Of a stretch of DNA of 64,000 bases, positions 53,148 through 64,000 are shown one piece after another. The stretch's first letter is position 1, and every line of letters starts with the position of its first letter. The notes beneath the pieces are model-generated. The model made no database searches. It saw only the letters and a list, made by a program, of their open reading frames with translations, and was not told the DNA's origin. Source of the stretch: Lantana camara (taxonomy: Eukaryota > Streptophyta > Magnoliopsida > Lamiales > Verbenaceae); the NCBI GenBank assembly GCA_037501455.1, contig CM074864.1:34002001-34066000 (forward strand), given 5' to 3'. Made by a program: the position numbers and the translations under genes.

Positions 53148-54326
53148 TTATTTGGCGAGGTATGCGTGGAGGTTCTCGAACTGTCCATCAATGTGGAGCT
53201 GCAAGGCATCAAGCCGGGAGTCCACATGCTCTACGAAGCTGTCCATCCTCGCATTCTGGGATGCCATATAATCCCGCATGTAAGCGGGGATTTCCTCCTC
53301 GTCGTCTTGGACCATTGGCATCTGTGCTCCTCGCCCGCCTTCCTCCCTATCCGGTATCTGAGCAAGCCTTCTCTGCTGATCTAGGGTGAGGTCATCATAT
53401 TTGGCCACACCCCACCTGTACATTCGCTCAAACCGGTTCCTTTCCCTTTCCGGATACCAGGGTAAAACCCTGTCCTTTAGGCTCCCGGCAGACCATCGGA
53501 TGAATAAGTCTATTTTGATGAACGTCTGCTCCTCCACATAGGGAAAGTTGGATAAGGGCTCCGTATCCTCTTCAAGCCATCCCACCTCTCTGGCGAGCTT
53601 CGTCACATAGGCTCCATGACCTATAGTTCCCGATGCCCTGCCCGCCACCTCTTTTAACTTATACATGAATTCCGTTGTGGCATCAAACTGCATCCCCTCC
53701 TTCATGAAATACATGATAGCCAACTCAAACCCGTTTATATTGCCATCACTCTCATGCCTCGCACATATGCCCATAGCTAGTAGCCTATGCACCATTCGCC
53801 AGACTAAGCTATCAAGCCATGTGGCCTTAGTATTACGCGGGTTGTAGGCCGGGGCACCAGCTTTGAGAGGGAAAGACCGCCACACCGCCTCTCTATCTGC
53901 TGTGGTCCAATTTGGCAACGTGGTCATCTCGCACAAAGGAAACCCTAAGGCATCCCGAATCTCATCTAGGTTTAAAGATTCGGTATCCTCTCCATCTAAT
54001 GTGAAATTGAGCTTGGTGTCGACTTGGTCCCAAGTCATGGTCGTGAAGAAAGCGGTTGTCAATTCCGGATATGTATTAGCCGGAACCATCATGAACGTCC
54101 TCCACCCGATATTGTTGAACAACACCTCAATCTCTTCCCAAACTCCCAATCTCCGAAGTGTGGCGAGATGCGGGAATTTTGTGGGCATGATATTACGTGT
54201 CGTATTACGGTTGTAAGGGTTCCCAAGCCCTTCTAATGTGACATTCACGGAATCCCGTGGTTGGCGGCCGGTTGGCCCGGACGAAGAGGTGAGTTGCAGA
54301 GGGGCGGGTCTCTTGTTGCGTCCCAT
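53148..54326 (-). CDS. Athila ORF2 (ATHILA ORF-1-like protein), intact, 392 aa
   Basis: ATG 54324-54326 opens MGRNKRPAPLQL; no internal stop. The conserved core matches the ATHILA ORF-1 family carried between pol and the 3' LTR by Athila elements: NTTRNIMPTKFPHLATLRRL (45-64), VLFNNIGWRTFM, FTLDGEDTESLNLDEIRDAL, AVWRSFPL, WLDSLVWRMVHRLLAMGICA and MYFMKEGMQFDATTEFMYKL. An acidic stretch (DDEEEIPAY) precedes a C-terminal heptad-like coiled coil (MDSFVEHVDSRLDALQLHI). The protein is often called env-like because of its position, but I see no signal peptide or clear membrane span. The broken copy at 29195 conserves the same blocks. A candidate intron ends five bases before the ATG, so it may come from a separate transcript. 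Biochemical function is unknown. Confidence 0.9.
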   Translation of the reverse strand: MGRNKRPAPLQLTSSSGPTGRQPRDSVNVTLEGLGNPYNRNTTRNIMPTKFPHLATLRRLGVWEEIEVLFNNIGWRTFMMVPANTYPELTTAFFTTMTWDQVDTKLNFTLDGEDTESLNLDEIRDALGFPLCEMTTLPNWTTADREAVWRSFPLKAGAPAYNPRNTKATWLDSLVWRMVHRLLAMGICARHESDGNINGFELAIMYFMKEGMQFDATTEFMYKLKEVAGRASGTIGHGAYVTKLAREVGWLEEDTEPLSNFPYVEEQTFIKIDLFIRWSAGSLKDRVLPWYPERERNRFERMYRWGVAKYDDLTLDQQRRLAQIPDREEGGRGAQMPMVQDDEEEIPAYMRDYMASQNARMDSFVEHVDSRLDALQLHIDGQFENLHAYLAK

Positions 54327-54331
54327 ATTTC

Positions 54332-54885
54332 CTGCACAAAAATCAATAAGAAAATCAATTCAAGTTCAAAGGGGCATTTTATCGAACACCTTGTAAGCAC
54401 AAGTAAGGGGCCTAGTATTTCATCAAAACATGCCTAGCAATTCATCACCCGATACCTAGACTTAGCCCTCTATATTACCAAATTTGTTTAAAGATCATAG
54501 TGACTCAATTTCGTCCTCCAACGTGGACATAACCACCCACAATAATTCTCCAAAATTTGCAACATTCATGACAATGTGTACAAGCAAAAGCCAAATTTTC
54601 CAATACAAACCAAATACCTAACTCTAGCATGCTCAAAACTCTACTAAGGAGCAAGAATTCAGAAGAATTATATCCAACATGCTTAAATAAGAGATTAGGG
54701 TTCACCCGCTTAATGCCCAAAAATTGCAAATTTATGACAATTTCTAGTTCTAATCATGCTAAAACTCAAAATAGAAGCAAGAATTCCAAAGAATTCACAA
54801 CACAAGCATGGTTCAAGAACTAGGGTCTAACTTTTCTCAATTGAAATACAAGAAATTAAAGTACCCTAGAGAAGAGAAGACTTAC
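54332..54885 (-). other. Candidate 554-bp intron before ORF2
   Basis: On the minus strand the donor is ATCGG/GTAAGTC (GT 54885-54884) and the acceptor TTTTTGTGCAG/G (AG 54333-54332), five bases before the ORF2 ATG. This matches the layout at 28766-29189 in the other Athila family. Confidence 0.6.
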
Positions 54886-55070
54886 CCGATAGATTTAGAG
54901 TGTGAGGTGCAATGTGGGAGTGCCTTGCCGGATTATGAACCAAAGAATTGGTGGAAGTGTGTAAATCGTGTGTGAGTGGGGAAGAAGAGAGATGGAGAAG
55001 AGAAAATAAGGGTGCGTGTGTTTTAAATTACAAGACAAGGGAGGAACCCTTTTAATTCAGGCCAGCAGTC

Positions 55071-55272
55071 GTGACACGCCCGTGTCTCTTAGTATGCTGG
55101 ATGGATGACACGGGCGTGTCATCCCTTACCAACCGATTTCTGTACTCTGACACGGGGGTGTCAATTTCTGCTTAAGGAACTTGACACGCCCGTGTCGTCT
55201 CCCGGCTGGCCCTTCAGTACCGAGACACGGGGGTGTCTCGGTTTATGCCTAATGGGGGTCACGCCCGTGTCT
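55071..55272. repeat. Palindrome array I (GACACGGGCGTGTC), internal, between pol and ORF2
   Basis: Six members: GTGACACGCCCGTGTCT (55071), a perfect-arm 22-mer with core ATGACACGGGCGTGTCAT (55103-55124), TGACACGGGGGTGTCA (55148), TTGACACGCCCGTGTCG (55181), a 24-mer with core GAGACACGGGGGTGTCTC (55219-55242) and GTCACGCCCGTGTCT (55258). Centre steps are 34, 42, 34, 41 and 34. The motif is that of the LTR arrays H of this element. Confidence 0.93.
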
Positions 55273-55440
55273 CCCCCCAAACTTGGAATTTTCGCTCAAA
55301 ATTTCGCACTACACGTTCCTAGGTGTTTTCATCCGCCAAAGTTGCACCTATATACCTGAACACGAGACAAAAATTATCATCAATCACAAGCTTAACTACC
55401 TAAAGAAAGGGAAAAGAAGAGAAGAAAAAGGAAAGAACAA

Positions 55441-55469
55441 TAGTTCTAAGTTATAGTCGTTAGCTTGAC
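55441..55469 (-). other. 29-nt conserved block after pol
   Basis: On the minus strand it starts GTCAAGCTAACGACTATA, 15 bp after the pol stop. It is identical to 21193-21221 of the other Athila family although the coding regions have diverged strongly. Confidence 0.7.
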
Positions 55470-55483
55470 TCCTTGACTCCGGG

Positions 55484-58400
55484 CTAAGGTGCTGGAGCTG
55501 TTAACACGCACGAGACGTGTTCGCCAATTCGATCGCCGGCAAGATATGGCTTGAGTCTTTGTCCATTCACCACAAAGGAGGGTGAACCTTCATTACATAT
55601 CTCCACCGCTCCATTCACTAAAACTTTTACCACTCTGAATGGACCGGACCACCTCGATTTAAGTTTCCCGGGAAAGAGCTTTAATCTAGAATTATACAAC
55701 AAGACCAATTGACCCTCGACAAACTCCTTAACCCGTATATGCTTATCATGCCACTTCTTTGTCCTCTCCTTATAGATCCGAGCATTTTCGTAAGCTTCTA
55801 ACCTCAATTCTTCCAACTCTTGCAAGTCAAGTACCCTTTTCTCTCCGGCTCTCTTGAGGTCGAAATTTATAGCTTTGATGGCCCAGTACGACTTATACTC
55901 GATCTCGACTGGGAGGTGACATGCTTTCCCATAAACTAACCGATACGGCGAAGTTCCTATAGGTGTCTTAAATGCGGTCCTATAAGCCCACAACGCGTCG
56001 TCCAACTTCGAGGACCAATCTTTCCTAGAGGGGCTCACTACCTTCTCCAAAATCCACTTCAACTCCCTATTCGTGACCTCAGCCTGCCCACTTGCTTGGG
56101 GATGATATGCTGTAGTTACCCGATGTTGGACCCCATATTTCTTCAACAAAGCTTCCAAGGGCTTGTTGCAAAAGTGCGTACCTCTATCTCTGATCAATGC
56201 CCGTGGAACTCCGAACCTATTGAATATGTTCTTTTGCAAAAACTTAATCACCACCTTTGAATCATTGGTCGGAGTTGCCACTGCTTCGGCCCACTTGGAT
56301 ACATAATCCACCGCCACCAAGATATACTGATTTCCACTCGACGGTGGGAAGGGTCCCATGAAATCGATCCCCCAAACATCAAACAACTCAACTTCCAAGA
56401 TATACTTCATGGGCATCTCATCTCTTTTACTAATGTTCCCGGATCGCTGACAAGTATCACATTCCTTGGCAAATTTGTAAGCATCCTTAAACAGCGTTGG
56501 CCACCAAAATCCAGACTGTAATACCTTAGCTGCTGTCTTTCGACCACTTAAGTGCCCTCCATATAAGCTCGCATGACATCTCTCAAGCACCTCATCAGCC
56601 TCAACCTCCGGGACACATCTCCGTACTAACCCATCCGAACAGTGCTTAAATACATAAGGCTCTTCCCAATAATAACGTTTCACTTCGGATAAGAATCGCT
56701 GTTTCTGATGGAAATTCATGCCCGGTGGTAGAGCCTTGCAAACCATGTGATTCACGATATCCGCATACCAAGGGACTATTGCATCGGCTGCAAACAACTC
56801 CTCATCAGGGAAATTCTCAGTAATCTCTTCCTCATACTCATCCTCTTTTTCCCCGACCTCTAACCTTGACAAGTGATCTGCAACTAGGTTTTCCGTCCCT
56901 TTCTTATCACGAATTTCAAGATCGAACTCTTGAAGCAATAGAATCCATCTGATCAAACGGGGCTTTGAATCCTTCTTCGAAAGGAGATACTTGATTGCTG
57001 CGTGGTCCGTGTAGACAATTGTCTTTGAACCTATCAAATAAGACCGAAACTTGTCAAAAGCATGCACAATAGCCAACAATTCTTTTTCAGTAGTAGCATA
57101 ATTTAATTGTGCATCATTTAAAGTTTTGCTAGAATATGCGATAACGTGTAAACGTTTTTCTCTTCGTTGGCCAAGTACAGCTCCAATGGCCAAATCGCTC
57201 GCATCGCACATTAGCTCGAACGGTATAGTCCAATCCGGTGCAACCATGATTGGTGGCGAGGTAAGCTCCTTCTTCAACCTATCAAATGCAAGTAAGCAAT
57301 CATCATTAAACACGAATTCAGTATCTTTTTGCAGTAACTTGCATAAAGGTAAGGTAATTTTCGAAAAGTCCTTGATGAACCGGCGATAAAACCCGGCATG
57401 ACCAAGGAAACTTCTCACTCCCTTGATATTGATAGGTGGAGGCAATTTTGCTATCACATCAATCTTGGCCCTATCCACCTCAATGCCTTTCTCTGAAACT
57501 TTGTGACCCAACACTATCCCTTCCTTTACCATGAAGTGGCACTTCTCCCAATTTAACACAAGGTTAGTTTCTTCACATCTCTGCAAAACTTGAGCAAGAT
57601 TATGCAAGCAAGAATCGAAAGAAGAACCAAAAACAGAAAAGTCATCCATAAAGATTTCCATTGTGCGTTCTATAAAATCAGAGAAAATGGCCATCATGCA
57701 TCGTTGAAAAGTAGCCGGGGCATTACACAACCCAAAAGGCATACGCCTATACGCAAAAGTACCATAAGGGCAGGTAAACGTACATTTTTCCTGATCCTCT
57801 GGAGCTATAGCAATTTGGTTATACCCTGAATACCCATCCAGAAAACAGTAATAAGAATGTCCGGCTAATCGTTCTAACATCTGATCAATAAAGGGAAGTG
57901 GAAAGTGATCTTTACGAGTGGCATTGTTCAACTTTCTATAGTCTATACAAACTCTCCAACCCGTGACTGTCCTAGTTGGTATTAACTCATTCTTTTCATT
58001 TTTAATTACAGTCATCCCCCCTTTCTTAGGTACTACCTGTACAGGGCTAACCCACTTGCTATCTGAGATAGGGTAAATTATCCCGGCATCTAACAATTTC
58101 AGTACCTCAGCCCTAACTACCTCTTTCATGTTTGGGTTCAATCTACGCTGATGTTCTACGGAGGGTTTATGGTTATCTTCCATAAGAATTTTATGCATGC
58201 AAATAGATGGGCTAATCCCTTTAATGTCAGAAATAGTCCAACCTATCGCTCGTTTGTGTTCTCTCAAAACCCTCAACAAGGCATCATGCTGTGAATCAGT
58301 TAAATCAGAGGCAACTATAACAGGCAGTGTTTCAGATTCACCCAAATAAGCATATCTCAAATGAGCGGGGAGGGGTTTCAGTTCTAACTTGGGAGCTGAC

Positions 58401-60925
58401 TCAATAGAAGGACGAAGAGTGGGCTTACCTGTACCCAACTCTTCATATACAAACCTCCTTCGGAATGGTACGTACGGGGTGGCTTCGAGTGCCTTTGCGT
58501 AGGCAGCCAATTCTTCTAATATGTCTTCCCCATCAATGTGGTCAGTGAGTCCTCTTAGACAGAGTTCGAGAGGGTCCTCGTTGCTTATGGACATCGGTGT
58601 CTGTGCTCTGATTTCCACCATATTGCATTGTTCTTCGATCACCGGTCCTTTCATTGCTTTGAACAGATTAAACTCCACCTGTTCGTCTCCCACACGAAGA
58701 GTTAGAATGCCACTCTTCACATCAATTAAAGCTCCTGCTGTGGCTAAGAAAGGCCTCCCTAAAATGAGCGGCATGTTTTGATCTTCTTCCATGTCCAACA
58801 CTATGAAGTCTACGGGCAGGTAGAACTTCCCAACCCTGACTAACACGTTTTCCAGGACTCCCGTGGGGTACTTGACTGATCGATCCGCTAGCTGTAGGGA
58901 AACGGTTGTTGGCTTTAATGAATTCGGTCCAAGTTTCCTGCAAACAGATAATGGCATTAGACTCACACTAGCACCAAGATCACATAAAGCTTTATTAAAG
59001 GACATATGACCAATTGTGCAAGGAATTGAGAAACTCCCTGGATCCTTAAGCTTTGGTGGAAGCTTATGTTGTAGAATGGCGCTGCACTCTTCAGTAAGTG
59101 CTATAGTGGCATAGTCCTCCAATTTCCTCTTGTTGGAGAGGATCTCCTTCAAAAATTTGACGTAAGTGGGCATCTGAGCTAGGGCCTCGGCAAAGGGGAT
59201 GTTGATATGTAGCTCCTTGAAGATATTCAAGAACTTCTGGAATTGTTTCTCCAACCTTTGCTTCTGAAATCTCTGTGGGAAAGGAAGTGGTGGCACATAC
59301 GGTTTGGGTGCCACTGGTGTCTTTGGCTTTGAAGGTGGTTCACTTGTCAGTACTTCTTCCTCCTCCTTTGATGCCTCGACTACTTTCTCAGGTTCCACAA
59401 CGGAGTCCTTTTCCTTTCTCACTTCGGTTTCCACCGGTATTGCAGGCTCCTTATAGGTCGTGCCACTTCGTAGTGTAATGGCCTTACACTGCTCTTTCGG
59501 ATTCTCCACAGGTTTGCTTGGAAACATTCCTTGGGCTCTAACATTGATTGAATTAGCCAACTGGCCCACCTGCACTTCCAAATTTTTATTTTGAACCAGC
59601 ACCTGTTCTACCTGAGATTCGAGTTTCTGATACCTATCATTCGAAACATTTATGAACTTCTCGAGGGCCGCCTCCCACCCCGGCTTCTGGTCTTGCGGTG
59701 GTTGTGGAGGGGGTGCGAATCTCTGCTGGTTTTGATGTGGTGGATGCTGTCCCATTTGCCTTGGTTGGAATTGTGGTCTCTGGTTTGGGTTTGGGTTTTG
59801 AACATTCTGATTGTTTGACCACGAGAAGTGCGGATGATTCTTCCAACCTGGGTTGTAGGTGTTCGAGTATGGGTCATTTGCTGGTTTTTGATTCTGCACG
59901 TAATTGACTTGTTCTTGACCAACAACAACCTGTGCACCTGCATTGGTAGAAGGACAAATATCAAATGAATGGGGACCACCACAAATTTCACATAATACCT
60001 GTAGAGCATTTGACTGTGCCACTGTGTTTCGTGCTGTAGCAATTGCAAGTCGGTCTAGCTTCTGGTTCAATGCGTCGAACTTGGCATTGAAAGCTGTCAC
60101 AGTGTCAGTGGCGAGTATGCCTGCCTCAGGTTTTGGAGGAGGAAGGCTCCTCTCCTTTGTCCAACTGCTATTTGCTGCCATCTTATTCAGAAGTCGCATT
60201 CCTTCTTCCTCGGACAATGCCATAAATGCTCCTCCCGCTGCTGCATCGACCATGATTTTCATGTTCTCTGTCATTCCGTTGTAAAAGATTTGTACCAATT
60301 GCCATCCTGGAACACGGTGATGCGGGCACTTCCTTTGCAGTTCCTTATATCTTTCCCATCCTTCGTACAATGTTTCCCCATCATAGAGCCTGAAGCTCGT
60401 TATTTCATCTCTGAACCTCATGGTTTTACTAGGAGGGTAGAATTTGGCTAAGAAGGCCTTAGAGAGGTCTGCCCATGTCTGAAGTGTCTCATTTGACAAG
60501 GTCGAAATCCATGTCCGGGCTTTGTCCCTTAGGGAGAAGGGAAAAAGCCTAACTCTGATCGCATCATCAGAAGCGTTGTGAATCTTAAAGGTCGAACAGA
60601 CATCCAAAAAGTAGGACAAATGTGATGCGGGGTCTTCATGTGGTAAACCCCTGAACGGGTTCTGTTGTAAAAGGTTGATGAACCCAGTTTTGATTTCAAA
60701 GTTGTTCGCCTCCACGGCGGGGCGAGTCAGGTTGTTCTGGATTAAGCCAATGTTAGGAATGGCATAATCCTGGAGTGTGGTTGGTTGCTCGTTTATGGGT
60801 TGTGCCATTGGGATTGGGTTGACTTTCTGCTTCTTTTCCTTTTTTCGCTTCGTTCGATTCGCCCTACAAGTCTTCTCAATTTCAGGATCGTAAGGCAAGG
60901 GTTCCAAGCCTTTCGATCGTAGCAT
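55484..60925 (-). CDS. gag-pol: Athila gag-pol polyprotein, intact, 1813 aa
   Basis: One open frame runs from ATG 60923-60925 ([17 protein letters not shown]) to TAG 55484-55486. Gag spans roughly residues 40-300 ([34 protein letters not shown]). A knuckle [13 protein letters not shown] lies at 312-324 (CX2CX3HX4C). Pro/Gln-rich and coiled segments follow. Protease [12 protein letters not shown] has Asp 649. RT has [10 protein letters not shown] and active site FMDD (1092-1095). RNase H starts at CDAS (Asp 1241). Integrase has the zinc end with CDTC (1489-1492), catalytic Asp 1521, Asp 1580 and Glu 1616 with 35 residues between the last two, and a GPF/Y-like end ([10 protein letters not shown]). 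No chromodomain is seen, as expected for Athila. All catalytic residues are present. Upstream the minus strand has CCCATTGCAGG, possibly a splice acceptor. Gag and pol in a single frame implies one polyprotein. Confidence 0.97.
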   Translation of the reverse strand: MLRSKGLEPLPYDPEIEKTCRANRTKRKKEKKQKVNPIPMAQPINEQPTTLQDYAIPNIGLIQNNLTRPAVEANNFEIKTGFINLLQQNPFRGLPHEDPASHLSYFLDVCSTFKIHNASDDAIRVRLFPFSLRDKARTWISTLSNETLQTWADLSKAFLAKFYPPSKTMRFRDEITSFRLYDGETLYEGWERYKELQRKCPHHRVPGWQLVQIFYNGMTENMKIMVDAAAGGAFMALSEEEGMRLLNKMAANSSWTKERSLPPPKPEAGILATDTVTAFNAKFDALNQKLDRLAIATARNTVAQSNALQVLCEICGGPHSFDICPSTNAGAQVVVGQEQVNYVQNQKPANDPYSNTYNPGWKNHPHFSWSNNQNVQNPNPNQRPQFQPRQMGQHPPHQNQQRFAPPPQPPQDQKPGWEAALEKFINVSNDRYQKLESQVEQVLVQNKNLEVQVGQLANSINVRAQGMFPSKPVENPKEQCKAITLRSGTTYKEPAIPVETEVRKEKDSVVEPEKVVEASKEEEEVLTSEPPSKPKTPVAPKPYVPPLPFPQRFQKQRLEKQFQKFLNIFKELHINIPFAEALAQMPTYVKFLKEILSNKRKLEDYATIALTEECSAILQHKLPPKLKDPGSFSIPCTIGHMSFNKALCDLGASVSLMPLSVCRKLGPNSLKPTTVSLQLADRSVKYPTGVLENVLVRVGKFYLPVDFIVLDMEEDQNMPLILGRPFLATAGALIDVKSGILTLRVGDEQVEFNLFKAMKGPVIEEQCNMVEIRAQTPMSISNEDPLELCLRGLTDHIDGEDILEELAAYAKALEATPYVPFRRRFVYEELGTGKPTLRPSIESAPKLELKPLPAHLRYAYLGESETLPVIVASDLTDSQHDALLRVLREHKRAIGWTISDIKGISPSICMHKILMEDNHKPSVEHQRRLNPNMKEVVRAEVLKLLDAGIIYPISDSKWVSPVQVVPKKGGMTVIKNEKNELIPTRTVTGWRVCIDYRKLNNATRKDHFPLPFIDQMLERLAGHSYYCFLDGYSGYNQIAIAPEDQEKCTFTCPYGTFAYRRMPFGLCNAPATFQRCMMAIFSDFIERTMEIFMDDFSVFGSSFDSCLHNLAQVLQRCEETNLVLNWEKCHFMVKEGIVLGHKVSEKGIEVDRAKIDVIAKLPPPINIKGVRSFLGHAGFYRRFIKDFSKITLPLCKLLQKDTEFVFNDDCLLAFDRLKKELTSPPIMVAPDWTIPFELMCDASDLAIGAVLGQRREKRLHVIAYSSKTLNDAQLNYATTEKELLAIVHAFDKFRSYLIGSKTIVYTDHAAIKYLLSKKDSKPRLIRWILLLQEFDLEIRDKKGTENLVADHLSRLEVGEKEDEYEEEITENFPDEELFAADAIVPWYADIVNHMVCKALPPGMNFHQKQRFLSEVKRYYWEEPYVFKHCSDGLVRRCVPEVEADEVLERCHASLYGGHLSGRKTAAKVLQSGFWWPTLFKDAYKFAKECDTCQRSGNISKRDEMPMKYILEVELFDVWGIDFMGPFPPSSGNQYILVAVDYVSKWAEAVATPTNDSKVVIKFLQKNIFNRFGVPRALIRDRGTHFCNKPLEALLKKYGVQHRVTTAYHPQASGQAEVTNRELKWILEKVVSPSRKDWSSKLDDALWAYRTAFKTPIGTSPYRLVYGKACHLPVEIEYKSYWAIKAINFDLKRAGEKRVLDLQELEELRLEAYENARIYKERTKKWHDKHIRVKEFVEGQLVLLYNSRLKLFPGKLKSRWSGPFRVVKVLVNGAVEICNEGSPSFVVNGQRLKPYLAGDRIGEHVSCVLTAPAP

Positions 60926-61050
60926 AAACTAGGTACCTGCAATGGGGAAAACCTGTGGTCAAATTCAACGCACTTCAAAAAGAAATCAAGCAGAAAGGGT
61001 GGTCTAAAGCACCAGAAAAAATCACTAAAGTAATATTGAATTAAACGCCT

Positions 61051-61068
61051 TCCCCGGCAACGGCGCCA
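61051..61068 (-). other. Primer-binding site, tRNA-Asp
   Basis: The plus strand TCCCCGGCAACGGCGCCA equals the 3' end of plant tRNA-Asp including CCA, so the element strand can pair with it over 18 bases. It lies six bases from the LTR. Confidence 0.95.
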
Positions 61069-62109
61069 AAAACTTGATAGACAAATTTTGAACCCAAGTG
61101 TAAGTTCTAAATCCGATTGCAACACTTAAGGTATCGTATCCACAGGGAAGGGAATTCAACAACCACTTTTATGACTATTTCTAATCTAGAGACCGGAAAA
61201 GATTGACCAGGTTGTACTATACTACTATGACAAAATTAAACTTAACTAATAAGAAATCAATCACACGAGCTAACAAATAAACACAAGAATTAACCACTTA
61301 ATTAAAACAGGTCGGGGAGTAAATCATATGCTCTTTTATGATCAAATCAATACTTAAGTACGGATGTATGATTCTTCAACCTAATCACGATGTTATATCT
61401 AGCTTCTTTCGAAGGCTAGATGCCTAATTAATTAAGCCAATTGTTGTTCTCACAATCACTTAGTAACCAAATTAATCGAATAAAGCAAGATTAGTGTATT
61501 TAAAACCTAGCGGCTTGGCATGGAATTCTAAATACGGGTTGTAGAAATTAGGGTTAAATGTCTTTAAGCCCAAAAGATCTAAGTTTCAGAAAACACTCTC
61601 AATTATCCTCAATCTCTCGATTATCGGATAATTTACAACATGTTCATGGATGGCCAATCCATTCCCAGCTTATTCAATACCGTTTTCCTAACAAAGAATC
61701 ACACAAATTGACTCAAGCATTAATTCAAACACCTTAGATGCATAATCCTTACCCCCTAACCCTAGGAGATTAGTTCCTCATAATTGGATCAAAACTCATT
61801 AAGATCAAAGGAATTGCATTCAAAATAATCATGTCTAACATAAACATCAAAACGGAATTAATAATTCTGAATTCTAACCTAGTTATCCACAAACGAATCT
61901 AAAACAAGAAATTAATTCTACTAGAATTGAAAACCAAAACTTGAGGAATTAGTTTGATCGGGAAGCAGTAAATAAAACCAAATTGACAAAGTCTTGTGAT
62001 TGAAATGAATCTTCAACTCTCTATCTTCGTGTTTCTTCGTTCTTCAAGCGTTCTTGAACCTCTGGGAAAAACGTAGTCCAAAAGCTCCTTTATTCCGCCT
62101 CAAAACCAT

Positions 62110-62120
62110 GTATATATAGG
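62110..62120 (-). promoter_or_regulatory. Athila LTR TATA box
   Basis: CCTATATATAC on the minus strand lies 23 bp after the last palindrome of the array, so the array occupies the proximal promoter. The 3' LTR has the same at 50981-50971. Confidence 0.7.
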
Positions 62121-62142
62121 AGTTCGAATCCTAAACCGGCCC

Positions 62143-62431
62143 GTGACACGGGCGTGCAAGGGTCATGCCTTAAAATGTGACACGCCCGTGTCACCTAATA
62201 AAATCGTATTTGCGCTTTTCTACATGGCACGGGGGTGTCAAAACCTGTTCTTCTCGATGACACGGGGGTGTCAAAATCTCCCGGTCTCTCTGTACCCAAA
62301 CACGGTCGTGCAGAAAACTACTCTTCATAGGTGACACGGGCGTGTCACCTCCTGGAATCCGAGGGCTTTTTCTGTACTGAGACACGGGCGTGTCTCAGTT
62401 TACTCTTCCACGGGGACACGGGCGTGTCCCC
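62143..62431. repeat. Palindrome array H', Athila 5' LTR
   Basis: A copy of array H at a constant offset of 11139 bp. The best members are at 62330-62349, 62378-62397 and 62412-62431. In this copy the first member reads GACACGGGCGTGC where the 3' LTR has GACACGCGCGTGC. Confidence 0.92.
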
Positions 62432-62603
62432 TAGAATCTCTCGTTTTTTCGCCCTTTATTGCATGGTTTTGCTTTTACTTCATCTTTTCAACTCCAAGGT
62501 GAAAGGTACCTAATAGGGAGCATAAATCACGTTATAAGTTCTTAAAACTGCTTGAATTTAACTAAATTTGCCCTACAAATCCATGCAATAAACTGATACA
62601 TCA

Positions 62604-64000
62604 AAATTGAATAAGAATTTCTTGGTTAATTCGGTTGTATGACTTTGGTATCAGTGTGTTTTATAATAATATTTCAATTCTAGATTACCGAATTTCCTGT
62701 ACCTTACTGTTACACCTTGTTACAATATGCCTTAATTGTACTCATTCATGTGTCGCATTAGTATAGAAAGAACCTAGTTCTCTAAGTCCGTAGTAGTTCA
62801 CTACTTTCAGGAACTAGGTCTGGACAGTGGAACCCCGAATACCTTACTTGATTCTGTATCGTAGCAGGTGAGGTTAAAATATTTTCAACTGGGATCATGA
62901 GTCTACATATAAAATATTTTATTATTTATCCTAATAAGGATTCAGTCTTATTTTCCCTAATTATAGTATTATCCCCTTTCTGGGAAATATCTGATATAAG
63001 GATATCTATGATCCTATTATATAAAACAAAATCCTTGTTCAAGTATATGTTACAAACATATCATACTCAAGTCCATTTTGGCGAGTATTGATATGATGTA
63101 ACTCAATTCTGTATCCAAAATGCAAGATCAGTATCTGTATCTGTATCTGTTGGGCCCGGTGGTACGGTAGAACTAACAGTCGGGTGGCAAGGGCCATCGT
63201 CTATTACTATACCTGCCGCCAAATCTGATCTTAATGTTGGTTTAACTGGAGGTTAGTTATTCCACATTAAGTGACGGGAAAGGTACGTCCCTCCCTCTGT
63301 CTGTATCTGGATCTCGAGGGGTTGCTCCCGACAGATCATGGAGGAAAAAGGCTGGATTGATTCTGTTATTTCTGATTTCATTCTGTTTAAGGAGTAAAGG
63401 ATGGAGAACGCCTACTTGCAGGGCATTAATACTTTATTGTCGTATGGTTCATATTTTCAAGAATCTGATACCCAGTCCCCTTATTCCCTTTTTCTCAAAA
63501 TAAATATGAACCAAATATTTGTATTGATTATTATTTTATTGATTTCCGGTATACTACTATTAATATATTATTTTATTAATATTATCAAACTCCAACTTTT
63601 ATAGTCAAACACTTTTCAAATATACCTATACGTATATATCTAGTTCTAACTACCCCCTCACTTAGTCACTTTGACTAAACCTCGCACTTTACAACTCATG
63701 GTTTCAGGTTTAACGGGCGCTTACTAGAAGGTATCTTGAAGCCTAGTGTGTCTTCTCGTTAGCATGATAGTCAAGGTTCTTTAGAATAAGTTATGCTTCC
63801 GAGCTTGTAATTATCTATTACGGCATGGTCACTACTTTTGATATCTATACTATGCCATTACTGGCTTATTTATTGCATTCCCCTATCATAGTTTTTGAAA
63901 GTTTTAAAATTATAAAATTTCCGCTGCAGTGTTCCAATACTCTGGTATTGTATAGCACTGTCCGTTCGCTGGAGTGTTTCTCGGGTGCTAGGCCTCACCT
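62604..64000 (+). repeat. Right part of the plus-strand LTR interrupted by Athila
   Basis: It begins with the duplicated AAATT (62604-62608) and continues the LTR cut at 49935. Noncoding; it holds a TAACGGGCGCTTAC half-palindrome near 63712 and a possible CAGG acceptor-like segment. No LTR 3' end is reached by 64000, so whether this is a solo LTR or a full element cannot be said. Confidence 0.65.

Larger units (their letters stand above)
49936..62603 (-). mobile_element. Complete, young, apparently autonomous Athila element (12.67 kb), target duplication AAATT
   Basis: Both LTRs are 1529 bp (61075-62603 and 49936-51464). By eye I count ten substitutions and no indels between them. AAATT flanks the element (49931-49935 and 62604-62608). 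Minus-strand order: 5' LTR, tRNA-Asp primer site, gag-pol (60925-55484), 29-nt conserved block, array I, candidate intron, ORF2 (54326-53148), spacer with repeated PPTs, PPT, 3' LTR. Every expected part is present and unbroken, so it could supply proteins to relatives such as the plus-strand Athila. Confidence 0.96.
61075..62603 (-). repeat. 5' LTR of the intact Athila
   Basis: It begins TGATGTATC (62603) and ends TTTGTCTATCA (61075). Element order: array H' (62431-62143), TATA box (62120-62110), leader. Ten substitutions separate it from the 3' LTR, four of them in the array region. Confidence 0.95.

Noticed and set aside
53148..54326. Calling ORF2 a true envelope gene
   Set aside because: Its position suggests the env-like label, but I see no signal peptide, cleavage site or membrane span. 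It matches the ATHILA ORF-1 family, whose function is unknown.
55071..55272. CRISPR-like array of palindromic repeats with spacers
   Set aside because: The repeats vary in sequence and arms, the spacers are only about 15-30 bp, and the arrays sit in LTRs or at a fixed place in plant retrotransposons. There are no cas genes. They are annotated as palindrome arrays instead.

Overview
This window is nuclear DNA of a flowering plant, probably a eudicot with a large repeat-rich genome. I infer this from the content: Athila and Tekay-type Ty3/gypsy retrotransposons, Ty1/copia fragments, a TRIM family, a CACTA transposon, and primer-binding sites matching plant tRNA-Asp and initiator tRNA-Met. I find no host gene. 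Essentially every stretch belongs to a transposable element, nested up to three or four levels deep. Species cannot be set from the sequence alone. LAYOUT. 1-5622 (-): broken Tekay-type element running off the left edge. 5623-6685 (+): LTR tail. 6686-8563 (+): decayed copia. 8564-11845 (+): gypsy internal remnant, LTR and second LTR tail. 11846-12347 (-): LTR fragment. 12348-13702 (+): copia leader and UBN2-type gag. 13703-18138 (-): Tekay-type LTR interrupted at 13997-16302 by a TRIM/gypsy chimera with a fold-back LTR end. 18139-35353 (+): non-autonomous Athila (gag, protease and ORF2, no RT/RNase H/integrase), followed head-to-tail by the start of a second Athila unit. It is interrupted by a nested solo-LTR stack (21498-28262, target duplication ATTTC) that holds a fold-back TRIM (AGGAT) and a second solo LTR (CCATT), and by a CACTA element (31849-33518, GAT). 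35390-46885 (+): full-length Tekay chromovirus with 3.4-kb LTRs and duplication CCCGC, nonsense-ridden but in one frame. 47856 to beyond 64000 (+): another LTR, split by a young complete Athila (49936-62603, minus, duplication AAATT) with an intact 1813-codon gag-pol and an intact 392-codon ORF2. HOW THE PARTS WORK. The minus-strand Athila looks autonomous: tRNA-Asp primer site, one gag-pol frame with gag, protease, RT, RNase H and integrase, a polypurine tract, and equal 1529-bp LTRs with ten differences by eye. The plus-strand Athila could only have moved using enzymes from such a relative. MAIN FINDING. Most LTRs here, from both Athila and Tekay lineages, carry arrays of 4-8 short GC-rich palindromes (cores such as ACGGGCGT or ACGGCCGT) whose centres are spaced alternately about 32-36 and 40-48 bp. 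The arms differ from copy to copy yet stay complementary. The sequence motif differs between families while the spacing is conserved. Both Athila families repeat their own array inside the element, between pol and ORF2, just upstream of a candidate promoter and a GT-AG intron that ends at the ORF2 ATG. I know of no established name or function for this architecture. Two other conserved signals stand out: a 17-nt hairpin with compensatory changes in the Tekay-type LTRs, and a 29-nt noncoding block identical in the two Athila families just after pol.
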